DNA of 5,160 nt from Trebonia sp. (GCA_030043595.1 JASHXJ010000246.1:1-5160), one strand, 5' to 3'; positions 1 through 5,160 are shown, counted from the stretch's first letter. The notes: generated by a model not told the origin, from the letters alone. Translations and numbers: made by a program.

Positions 1-254
1 CGGAACGTGAGGCTGTCACCGGGGCGGATCGCGGCGAGCTGCGCAAGGCCGTCCGTGGCGGCCTCAGGACCGGGCAGGTGCAGCGCGGCCGCGAGCTCGG
101 CGGCGGTGTCGCCGCGGGCGCCGGCCAGCGCCATCCGCAGCGCCGCCGCGATGCTGGCCGGCGAGAACACCACGTTGCCCGTGGCCGCCAGTTTCAGGTA
201 CAGATCAGTGCCGAACGCGGCGTCAGCTTGCACTTCCTGGGCGATTCCCGCCAT
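1..254 (-). CDS. Serpin (serine protease inhibitor family), N-terminal part, cut by the left window edge
   Basis: Only the first 84 codons are in the window. The fragment begins MAGIAQEVQADAAFGTDLYL, then carries the serpin signature of helix A, strand 6B and helix B: N27-VVFSPASIAAAL, M41-ALAGARGDT and the following AAELAAALHLP. This corresponds to the family pattern 'N.v.SP.Si..aL.m...GA.G.T..El'. Serpins inhibit serine or cysteine proteases by a suicide conformational change. The reactive-centre loop, which sets the target, lies beyond the left edge, so neither target nor inhibitory competence can be judged. No signal peptide precedes the fold, so a cytoplasmic location is inferred. ATG at 254 is chosen because AAGGGAGG (268-261) sits 6 nt upstream and the protein starts at the expected distance before helix A. 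The aminotransferase stop lies 23 bp upstream on the same strand, suggesting one transcript. Family assignment is fairly secure; function is inferred. Confidence 0.85.
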   Translation of the reverse strand, partial: MAGIAQEVQADAAFGTDLYLKLAATGNVVFSPASIAAALRMALAGARGDTAAELAAALHLPGPEAATDGLAQLAAIRPGDSLTF

Positions 255-260
255 CGGGCG

Positions 261-268
261 CCTCCCTT
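261..268 (-). promoter_or_regulatory. Strong Shine-Dalgarno site of the serpin gene
   Basis: On the minus strand AAGGGAGG is followed by a 6-nt spacer and the ATG at 254-252. It is the only near-consensus ribosome binding site seen in the window and it fixes the serpin start. It lies inside the 23-bp gap after the aminotransferase stop, so the serpin can be translated independently from a shared transcript. Confidence 0.75.
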
Positions 269-277
269 GACGTGGCC

Positions 278-1441
278 CTACCTGGCCAGGACTGCCAGCC
301 GGCTGAGGGCCTCCTCCAGTATCTCCGTGCGCTTGCAGAACGCGAAGCGCACCTGCGTGCGGCCCGCCTCCTTGTCGTCATAGAACACCGCGCTCGGGAT
401 CGCCACCACCCCCGCCCTGTCCGGCAGGTTCAGGCAGAACTCGATGCCGTCACGCGCGCCCAGCGGTGCCACGTCCGTGGTGATGAAGTACGTGCCGTCG
501 GGCTGGTACACCTCGAAGCCGATCTCCTTCAGGCCGCTGGCGAACAAGTCGCGCTTCTTCTTGAGGTCTTCCGCGAGCGTCTCGAAGTATGCAGCTGGGA
601 GGGCGAGCGCTTCCGCCACCGCGTACTGGAACGGGCCGCTGCTCACGAACGTGAGGAACTGCTTGGTCGTGCGCACCGCGTTGACGATCGCCGGAGTGCC
701 CGTGACCCAGCCGACCTTCCAGCCGGTGAAGCTGAACGCCTTCCCCGCGCTGCTGACCGAGACGGTGCGCTCGCGCATCCCGTCGAGGGACGCGAGCGGG
801 ATGTGCTCGCGGTCGTAGACCAGGTGCTCGTACACCTCGTCGGTGACCACGAGCAGGTCGTGGGCGATGGCCAGGCCGGCGATGGCCTCGGTCTCCGCGC
901 GGGTCAGCACCATGCCGGTCGGGTTGTGCGGGCTGTTGAGCAGGATCGCCCTGGTCCTGCTGGTGATCGCGTCGCTCAGCCGCTGCAGGTCGGGACGGAA
1001 GTGCGGGGGCCTGAGCGTGACGGGCACCCGGGTGGCGCCCGCCATCGCGATGTTCGCCGCGTACGAGTCGTAGTACGGCTCGAACGCGATCACCTCGTCG
1101 CCGGGCTCGAGCAGGGCCAGCAGGGCGGCGGCGATGGCCTCGGTCGCGCCCGCGGTGACAAGCACCTCCGTGTCCGGGTCGTACGCGAGGCCGTAGCACC
1201 GCTGCTGGTGGTCCGCGACGGCCCTGCGCAGCTCGGGAATGCCGGGCCCGGGCGGGTACTGGTTGCCCTTTCCGGTCAGGACCGCGTTCGCGGCTGCCTG
1301 CGCGATCTCGCGCGGGCCGTCCACGTCGGGGAAGCCCTGGCCGAGGTTGACCGCGCCGGTGGCGACGGCGCGGGCGGACATCTCCGCGAAGATCGATGTG
1401 CCGAGCCCGTCGAGGCGGCGGTTGAGCAGAGGTCGTTTCAC
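278..1441 (-). CDS. PLP-dependent aminotransferase, class I/II (kynurenine / glutamine transaminase K / DapC-like)
   Basis: The protein has 387 residues, normal for a fold-type I aminotransferase, and is complete. Visible landmarks in order: VNLGQGFPD (31-39), NQYPPGPG (60-67), the phosphate-cup segment TAGATEAI (96-103), SPHNPTG with N173, TDEVYEHL with D201 that pairs with the PLP ring nitrogen and Y204, SSAGKAFSFTGWKVGW with K234 as the Schiff-base lysine, and VRFAFCK with R366 as the substrate carboxylate arginine. The order and wording closely match, from memory, M. tuberculosis Rv0858c, annotated as N-succinyldiaminopimelate aminotransferase, and also methionine/glutamine/kynurenine transaminases; the substrate cannot be settled here. 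The GTG start at 1441 is the first possible one, because an in-frame TAA lies at 1453-1451. There is no ribosome binding site upstream, which suggests leaderless expression. The divergent amidase gene suggests a glutamine transaminase/omega-amidase couple. Confidence 0.93.
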   Translation of the reverse strand: MKRPLLNRRLDGLGTSIFAEMSARAVATGAVNLGQGFPDVDGPREIAQAAANAVLTGKGNQYPPGPGIPELRRAVADHQQRCYGLAYDPDTEVLVTAGATEAIAAALLALLEPGDEVIAFEPYYDSYAANIAMAGATRVPVTLRPPHFRPDLQRLSDAITSRTRAILLNSPHNPTGMVLTRAETEAIAGLAIAHDLLVVTDEVYEHLVYDREHIPLASLDGMRERTVSVSSAGKAFSFTGWKVGWVTGTPAIVNAVRTTKQFLTFVSSGPFQYAVAEALALPAAYFETLAEDLKKKRDLFASGLKEIGFEVYQPDGTYFITTDVAPLGARDGIEFCLNLPDRAGVVAIPSAVFYDDKEAGRTQVRFAFCKRTEILEEALSRLAVLAR

Positions 1442-1462
1442 GAGACCAGGTTATGGTGAGGC
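1442..1462. promoter_or_regulatory. 21-bp divergent spacer with two overlapping -10-like elements at leaderless spacing
   Basis: On the minus strand TAACCT (1453-1448) is followed by 6 nt and then the aminotransferase GTG. On the plus strand TATGGT (1452-1457) is followed by 5 nt and then the amidase ATG. Both fit the TANNNT form of actinobacterial -10 elements. The spacing would place transcription starts on or next to the start codons, as in leaderless genes. The two hexamers share two base pairs. In-frame stops (TAA at 1453-1451 on minus, TGA at 1457-1459 on plus) rule out longer versions of either protein. No well-spaced -35 box was found for either direction. The promoter call is inference from spacing. 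Confidence 0.5.
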
Positions 1463-2290
1463 ATGCGTATCGCGTTGTGTCAGATCCCGGTCAGCCCCGA
1501 GCCTTCCGTCAACCTGTCCCGCGTTCGCTCGGCGCTGGCGGAGGCGGCCCGCGGCGGGGCCTCGCTGGCGGTGTTTCCCGAGGCGGCCATGGTGCGGTTC
1601 GGGAGCGACCTGCGCGCGGCGGCGGAGCCGCTCGACGGGCCGTTCTGCGCTGGGCTGGCTGCGGCGTGCGCGTCGGCCGGCGTGTCCCTGGTGGCCGGGG
1701 TCTTCGAGCCGGCGCCGGACGGGCGGGTGTACAACACGGCGGTGGCGTTGTCGCCGTCTGGCGCGCTGGTCGCGTCCTACCGGAAGCTGCACCTGTTCGA
1801 CGCGCTCGGCCAGCGGGAGTCCGACCTGGTGGCGCCGGGCTCGTGCCCGGTCGTCGCGGACCTGGCCGGCGTGCGGGTGGGGCTGCAGATCTGCTACGAC
1901 ATCCGGTTCCCCGAACTGTCCCGCGCCCTCGCGGTCGGTGGCGCGTCGCTGCTGACTGTCAGCGCCGCCTGGCAGGCCGGGCTGTTCAAGGAGGAGCACT
2001 GGGTGACGCTGCTGCGCGCCCGGGCGATCGAGAACACCGTGTGGATCGCCGCTGCGGGCCAGGTGCCCGACCCGGACTCGCCGCCGACCCGGGCACCCAC
2101 CGGCATCGGCCGGTCGATGCTCATCGACCCGCTGGGCGTGGTCCGGGCCGACCTCGGCCCATCCCCGGGTGTCCTGGTTGCCGAGGCCGACATGGCGCTC
2201 GTCGAGTCGGTTCGCGCCGGGCTGCCGTCGCTGGCCAACCGCCGCGACGACGTTTTCGGGCCTTCGCTGCCGACGGCCCGCGTCTCATGA
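1463..2290 (+). CDS. Nitrilase-superfamily carbon-nitrogen hydrolase (omega-amidase / Nit-like amidase)
   Basis: The protein has 275 residues, the usual length for a single-domain nitrilase-fold amidase. The catalytic triad is visible: E40 in FPEAAM, K108 in YRKLHLFD and C144 in QICYDIRFPEL. E119 in the GQRES segment may be the extra conserved glutamate. The later motifs HW-VTLLRARAIEN (about 179-191) and GRSMLIDPLGVV (216-227) also fit the family. The 'ICYDIRFPEL' form points to the Nit/omega-amidase branch rather than true nitrilases. Likely reactions are hydrolysis of alpha-ketoglutaramate or ketosuccinamate, or of deaminated glutathione-like compounds as in Nit1; the sequence does not decide between them. 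From memory it resembles M. tuberculosis Rv0480c. ATG 1463 is forced by the in-frame TGA at 1457-1459 and because residue 1 opens the first beta strand. GGTGAGG at 1455-1461 is only 1 nt from ATG, too close for a normal ribosome site. Confidence 0.9.
   Translation: MRIALCQIPVSPEPSVNLSRVRSALAEAARGGASLAVFPEAAMVRFGSDLRAAAEPLDGPFCAGLAAACASAGVSLVAGVFEPAPDGRVYNTAVALSPSGALVASYRKLHLFDALGQRESDLVAPGSCPVVADLAGVRVGLQICYDIRFPELSRALAVGGASLLTVSAAWQAGLFKEEHWVTLLRARAIENTVWIAAAGQVPDPDSPPTRAPTGIGRSMLIDPLGVVRADLGPSPGVLVAEADMALVESVRAGLPSLANRRDDVFGPSLPTARVS
2285..2290. other. Tail-to-tail overlap of the amidase and kinase genes
   Basis: The amidase stop TGA occupies 2288-2290 on plus and the kinase stop TGA occupies 2287-2285 on minus, so the last two codons of each gene overlap. 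There is no non-coding space for a conventional terminator, and each transcript must run into the antisense of the other gene. Confidence 0.9.
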
Positions 2291-4423
2291 TGGCTGCGGC
2301 ATACGTAACTGCGTGTACGTGAATCCCCACCACGGGCTGAACTGACTCAGTCCGCCGTCTGACCGCAGTGCCATCACTCGCCATCGCCCGGGCTGCGCGC
2401 CAACGAACTGGAATGAGTAGGTTGTGCTATCGAGGATTACAGAATACGGGAGAAGATCACTGTTCTCGCCGACGGGGTTGGCGGTACACCCGTAATAGTT
2501 GCACGTCTGGATTTGCAGAAGATATCTCGTAGCACCGGGAACGGCCTTCCAGGTCAGCTTGGTGTTGCGCGGGAAGTTACTAAACACCGAACCAGTTGGC
2601 GGTGAGAGCTGGACAGGCGCCGGCAGTGCGGGTGCCGTCACCTGAATGAAGCTGGCGTCCGCCACCATCGCCTGCACGGGCGTAGCCCCGGTCTGTGAAT
2701 TCTGATAGGAGATCACGAGGATCTTTGCACTGGGAACGTTCCAGACCTGGAGTTCCCGTTGCGGCGGATTATCCGGGCACGTATACGTCCATTCGCGGTA
2801 ATCGGCGACCAGTGGGCCGAGCGGCTGGGTGCCTGAACTGACGAGGTGGCTGCCATCACACCCGCCCCCAATGACCGCTATAAGGCTCTGGAAGGAGCTA
2901 ATATTGAGGGGTTTGCTGAACGGTAGGCCAAGTCCTTGGACGGGGTTTCCGATGTTCCGGCCCTGAAACGCATCGTCGTACGCATCCGCTGTAAGGACAA
3001 TGAACCTCACGGTGTAGAGATCTGCACCGCAGACATCCAGGCACTCTGTGGCAGTCAGATAATCGGGCTCCCGAAGCTGCTGCCAGTATTCCGCGGGGAT
3101 CGTCAAACAGACAGAGCCGACCACCGCCGAGTTGGCGGGGTTGCCCTGGCAAGGGTTTACCTGCGGTTTGGTGGCTGCCCGCTGGCTGGCGGAAGCCGTC
3201 GGAGGCTGGCTGGTAGCGGCCGCCCCGGGCGGACGGTCGCTGGCTGGCTTGCCGGGCAGCGTCAGCGCAGCTACGCAGCCTATGGCCGCCAGCAGAAGCA
3301 GGGTGATGCCCGCGAATACGGGTTTGCGTGAGCGGCTGCGCTTCCGGACTGGATCTGGCTGTGGCGTTTCAGCTGCCTGCTGGCCCTGCGCACTGGCGCC
3401 TGCCATCGTTACCGTTGCCGGATACTCCGCCGAGGGACTCGGCTCGGGCGGAAGCGGTTCCGGCTCCGGCTCGGGCGGAAGCGGTTCCGGTTCCGCCCGA
3501 GCCGGAGCCGGCGGAAGCGGCGCCGGCGGACCGGCCGGCGCGCCGGTGACGGTATCCCCGGGTCCGGACGGCTGCGGGCGGAATCGCTCAGTGAACTGGT
3601 ACGGCAGCCAGCCCTCGACGGGCTGCGCGTCCGCTAGCTCGCCGAGGATCTGAGCCGAGGTAGGACGCTCTCGCGGGTCTTTGCGCATGCAGCGTTCGGC
3701 CAGCCGCCGCACCTGTTCCGGTAGGCCCTCGGTATCCGGCGGATTGTGGACGACGCGATAAAGGAGCGCAGGGGCAGGGCCAGTGCCGAAGGGACCCTGG
3801 CCGGTACCCGCGAACGTCAGCACACCGCCGAGGCTGAAGACATCGCTCGGCGGGCCGACCTCGCCGCCCTCGGCCTGTTCTGGTGACATGAAACCAGGTG
3901 AGCCAATCACTAGCCCGGTCCTGGTCAGCGCGCTGGCCTCCGCAGCCCGTGAAATGCCGAAATCGATGATCCGCGGACCGTCGTCCGCCAGCAGGACATT
4001 CGAGGGCTTAAGGTCCCGGTGGACCAGGCCGGCCGCGTGCACGGCGAAAAGTCCTTCAGCCAGGCCCGCCGCGAGAGCTAGCAGGGCGGTGGCCGAAAGC
4101 GGCCCTTGACTGCTGACTGCCTCGGCAAGAGACGGCCCGGAAACGTAGGCGGTTGCCAGCCACGGCGTCGGCGCATTCGCATCCGCGTCGATGACCGGGG
4201 CCGTGAACAGGCCGTTTACTTTCTTCGCCGCATCCAGGTCATGGCTAAAGCGCGCCCGGAAACCGGGATCTTCAGCCAGCTCAGGGCGTATGACCTTGAT
4301 CGCCAGCAGGCGGCCCCCGCCTGACCGGCCCAGGAAGACGCGACCCATGCCCCCGCTGCCCAGGCGGCCAACGATCCGGTACCGGCCGATCCGCTCCGGA
4401 TCTCCAGCCTGTGGTTCTTCCAC
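2285..4423 (-). CDS. Transmembrane Ser/Thr protein kinase with Pro/Glu-rich linker and Cys-containing, FnIII-like ectodomain
   Basis: The protein has 712 residues. The kinase domain spans about 14-263: glycine loop LGSGGMGRV (21-29), K43 in AIKVI, HRDLKPSN (135-142) with catalytic D137, DFG at 154-156, activation-loop T167 and T169 matching the autophosphorylated pair in PknB, and SPE at 180-182. The helix-C glutamate position appears to be D62 (SHDLDAAKK). Residues about 283-335 are rich in Pro, Glu and Ala, with two copies of a 9-residue PEPEPLPPE unit. A basic RKRSRSRK stretch (360-367) precedes one membrane helix (369-389), placing the kinase inside and residues 390-712 outside. The ectodomain has eight cysteines (C425, 439, 461, 465, 522, 549, 641, 646) and ends in a fibronectin III-like unit (about 600-704; TKLTWKAVPGATRYLLQIQ). 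The 424-597 part is not a domain I recognise. GTG 4423 is the first start after the in-frame TAA at 4438-4436. Ligand and substrates are unknown. Confidence 0.95.
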   Translation of the reverse strand: MEEPQAGDPERIGRYRIVGRLGSGGMGRVFLGRSGGGRLLAIKVIRPELAEDPGFRARFSHDLDAAKKVNGLFTAPVIDADANAPTPWLATAYVSGPSLAEAVSSQGPLSATALLALAAGLAEGLFAVHAAGLVHRDLKPSNVLLADDGPRIIDFGISRAAEASALTRTGLVIGSPGFMSPEQAEGGEVGPPSDVFSLGGVLTFAGTGQGPFGTGPAPALLYRVVHNPPDTEGLPEQVRRLAERCMRKDPRERPTSAQILGELADAQPVEGWLPYQFTERFRPQPSGPGDTVTGAPAGPPAPLPPAPARAEPEPLPPEPEPEPLPPEPSPSAEYPATVTMAGASAQGQQAAETPQPDPVRKRSRSRKPVFAGITLLLLAAIGCVAALTLPGKPASDRPPGAAATSQPPTASASQRAATKPQVNPCQGNPANSAVVGSVCLTIPAEYWQQLREPDYLTATECLDVCGADLYTVRFIVLTADAYDDAFQGRNIGNPVQGLGLPFSKPLNISSFQSLIAVIGGGCDGSHLVSSGTQPLGPLVADYREWTYTCPDNPPQRELQVWNVPSAKILVISYQNSQTGATPVQAMVADASFIQVTAPALPAPVQLSPPTGSVFSNFPRNTKLTWKAVPGATRYLLQIQTCNYYGCTANPVGENSDLLPYSVILDSTTYSFQFVGAQPGRWRVMALRSDGGLSQFSPWWGFTYTQLRMPQPS
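3441..3490. repeat. 27-bp-period tandem repeat in the kinase linker
   Basis: A 23-bp block at 3441-3463 recurs exactly at 3468-3490, a period of 27 bp. On the minus strand this gives two copies of the 9-residue unit PEPEPLPPE between the kinase domain and the membrane helix. The period is a multiple of three, so copy-number change would lengthen or shorten the linker without breaking the frame. Confidence 0.85.
3460..3511. repeat. Perfect 21-bp inverted repeat with 10-nt loop inside the kinase linker
   Basis: Positions 3460-3480 are the exact reverse complement of 3491-3511, separated by the loop GCGGTTCCGG (3481-3490). The right arm is an inverted copy of most of the adjacent 27-bp repeat unit. 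Read on the minus strand, one arm codes for PAPARAE and the other for LPPEPEPE. A smaller 8-bp stem follows at 3520-3527/3534-3541. The mRNA could form a very stable GC-rich hairpin. It lies within coding sequence and has no U-tract, so it is not a terminator. Confidence 0.85.
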
Positions 4424-4432
4424 GGCATCCCC

Positions 4433-4441
4433 GTATTAGCA
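4433..4441 (-). promoter_or_regulatory. Possible extended -10 element for the kinase gene
   Basis: On the minus strand TGCTAATAC (4441-4433) resembles an extended -10 (TGN plus a TATAAT-like hexamer). It ends 9 nt before the GTG start, so the leader would be very short or absent. GGGGA (4432-4428) is a weak ribosome-site candidate with only 4 nt of spacing. The hexamer 17 bp upstream, GAAATT, is not a good -35. This is a tentative call. Confidence 0.3.
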
Positions 4442-4446
4442 GTGAG

Positions 4447-4477
4447 CATGAATCGAATTTCATGGTAAGCGTGAAAT
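4447..4477. promoter_or_regulatory. Cluster of inverted repeats upstream of the kinase, candidate operator
   Basis: CATGAA (4447-4452) pairs with TTCATG (4459-4464) around a 6-bp centre. ATTTCA (4457-4462) pairs with TGAAAT (4472-4477) across 9 bp. Together they form three related octamers in alternating orientation: CATGAATC (4447-4454), CATGAAAT (4464-4457, minus) and CGTGAAAT (4470-4477). The cluster lies just upstream of the putative kinase -10 and is AT-rich for this DNA, as expected of a dimeric regulator site. No regulator can be named. Confidence 0.35.
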
Positions 4478-4504
4478 GACGCAATGGGGGAAACGGGACC
4501 GACG

Positions 4505-5160
4505 CTAGCTTTCCCTGGATTCCCGGGCGACCTGGAACGGGGCGAAGCTCTGCGCCGTCGCCATCAGCTCGACCGTGTTGACGTTGACGTGCGCGGGGAG
4601 CGTCGCCGCCCAGTAGATCGCCTCGGCGATGTCATCGGCCGTCATCGGCTGCATGCCCGCGTATACGGCGTCGGCCTTGGCCTTGTCGCCGCCGAACCGG
4701 ACGGTGGAGAACTCGGTGTCAGCCATTCCCGGTTCGACGCACGTCACCCGCACGCCGGTGCCGCTCAGATCGCTGCGCAGGCTCAGGCTGAACTGGTGCA
4801 CGAATGCCTTCGTGCCGCCGTACACGTTCCCGCCGGGATAGGGGTAGGTGCCGGCCACAGAGCCGAGGCTGATCACGTGACCGCGGCCGCGGGCCACCAT
4901 GCCGGGCAGGATCGCGCGCGTGCAGTAGACCAGGCCCTTGCAGTTGGTGTCGATCATCTGCTCCCACTCGTCGAGGTCCGCCGTCTGGGCCGGGCCGAGG
5001 CCGAGCGCGAGGCCGGCGTTGTTCACCAGCACGTCGACCGCGGCGAACTCCGCGGGCAGGCTGGCTACCACGTCCGCGACGGCGTCCCGGTCCCGCACGT
5101 CGAGCGCGACTGGCAGCACCCGCGCGCCGAGGTCGACGGCCAGGTGCTCGAGGCGGTCCG
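4505..5160 (-). CDS. ydfG: YdfG-type short-chain dehydrogenase (NADP-dependent 3-hydroxy acid dehydrogenase family), 5' end beyond the right edge
   Basis: The reading frame is open to the right edge and gives 217 visible residues, starting DRLEHLAVDLGAR. By comparison with E. coli YdfG, recalled from memory, about 35 N-terminal residues are missing, including the TGxxxGxG cofactor motif. Visible landmarks: LDVRDRDAV, LVNNAGLALG (the NNAG motif), the catalytic Ser in ISLGSVAG (codon 4861-4859), YGGTK with Tyr (4822-4820) and Lys (4810-4808), and the family tail LPAHVNVNTVELMATAQSF. The stretches LVNNAGLALG, MIDTN-KGLVY, GGNVYG-TKAFV and LPAHVN-NT-E are specific to the YdfG/serine 3-dehydrogenase group, which acts on L-allo-threonine, serine and other 3-hydroxy acids. 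The actual substrate here is inferred only. The in-frame GTG at 5119 falls inside the fold and is not the start. The kinase start lies 81 bp downstream of the stop, so co-transcription is possible but not shown. Confidence 0.9.
   Translation of the reverse strand, partial: DRLEHLAVDLGARVLPVALDVRDRDAVADVVASLPAEFAAVDVLVNNAGLALGLGPAQTADLDEWEQMIDTNCKGLVYCTRAILPGMVARGRGHVISLGSVAGTYPYPGGNVYGGTKAFVHQFSLSLRSDLSGTGVRVTCVEPGMADTEFSTVRFGGDKAKADAVYAGMQPMTADDIAEAIYWAATLPAHVNVNTVELMATAQSFAPFQVARESRES

Noticed and set aside
272..1459. A 395-codon plus-strand open frame opposite the aminotransferase
   Set aside because: It is antisense to a clearly conserved enzyme and has an Arg/Val/Ala/His-rich composition typical of GC-rich shadow frames. 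It shows no domain motif.
1422..1483. -35-like boxes TTGAGC (1422-1427, plus) and CTGACA (1483-1478, minus) for the divergent promoter
   Set aside because: Both lie 24 nt from their -10 hexamers, outside the usual 16-19 nt spacing, so they are not offered as real elements.
2257..2280. A 6-bp stem CGGGCC/GGCCCG near the amidase 3' end as a terminator
   Set aside because: The stem is short with a 12-nt loop. On plus it is preceded rather than followed by TTTT, and on minus it is followed by A residues, so neither strand has a proper U-tract.
1453..2322. A 289-codon plus-strand frame overlapping the amidase in another phase
   Set aside because: Its translation is Arg/Gly-rich low-complexity sequence, while the overlapping frame has the full catalytic triad of the nitrilase superfamily.
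3132..3653. A plus-strand frame with Gly/Ser-rich repeats opposite the kinase linker
   Set aside because: The Gly-Ser repeat is just the reverse reading of the Pro/Glu repeat of the kinase linker. There are no conserved features.
4424..4504. A terminator for the dehydrogenase in the spacer before the kinase
   Set aside because: The inverted repeats here are short and AT-rich, with no following U-tract on the minus strand. They fit an operator better.
5117..5119. GTG at 5119 as the start of the short-chain dehydrogenase
   Set aside because: The frame continues upstream with family-consistent sequence (RLEHLAVDLGAR), and a start here would remove the cofactor-binding N-terminus.

Overview
The window is GC-rich DNA with actinobacterial character. 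Codons end mostly in G or C, two of the genes start with GTG, and one gene encodes a membrane Ser/Thr kinase of the PknB/Streptomyces type. The aminotransferase and the amidase resemble, from memory, the mycobacterial proteins Rv0858c and Rv0480c. A high-GC soil actinomycete is a fair guess. Nothing visible fixes the genus.

Layout from left to right. (1) <1-254, minus: the first 84 codons of a serpin, cut by the left edge and preceded by a strong Shine-Dalgarno site. (2) 278-1441, minus: a fold-type I PLP aminotransferase of the kynurenine/glutamine transaminase K/DapC-like group, 23 bp upstream of the serpin and probably co-transcribed with it. (3) 1442-1462: a 21-bp divergent gap with two overlapping, oppositely directed -10-like hexamers at leaderless spacing. 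(4) 1463-2290, plus: a nitrilase-superfamily amidase (omega-amidase/Nit type). (5) 2285-4423, minus: a transmembrane Ser/Thr kinase with a Pro/Glu-rich linker and an unrecognised Cys-containing ectodomain that ends in a fibronectin III-like unit. Its 3' end overlaps that of the amidase by 6 bp, tail to tail. (6) 4424-4504: an 81-bp spacer with operator-like repeats. (7) 4505->5160, minus: a YdfG-type short-chain dehydrogenase whose N-terminus lies beyond the right edge.

How the genes may work together. The divergent aminotransferase/amidase pair fits a transaminase plus omega-amidase route: glutamine-dependent transamination followed by hydrolysis of the resulting alpha-keto-omega-amide. This couple has been proposed to close methionine salvage. 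The serpin downstream of the aminotransferase has no evident metabolic link. The kinase looks like a stand-alone sensor whose ligand cannot be read from sequence. The most unusual points are the compact two-way leaderless promoter, the compositionally distinct kinase ectodomain (about 50% GC in rows I counted, against 72-80% elsewhere), and a perfect 21-bp inverted repeat in the kinase linker. I saw no RNA gene, mobile element or CRISPR array.
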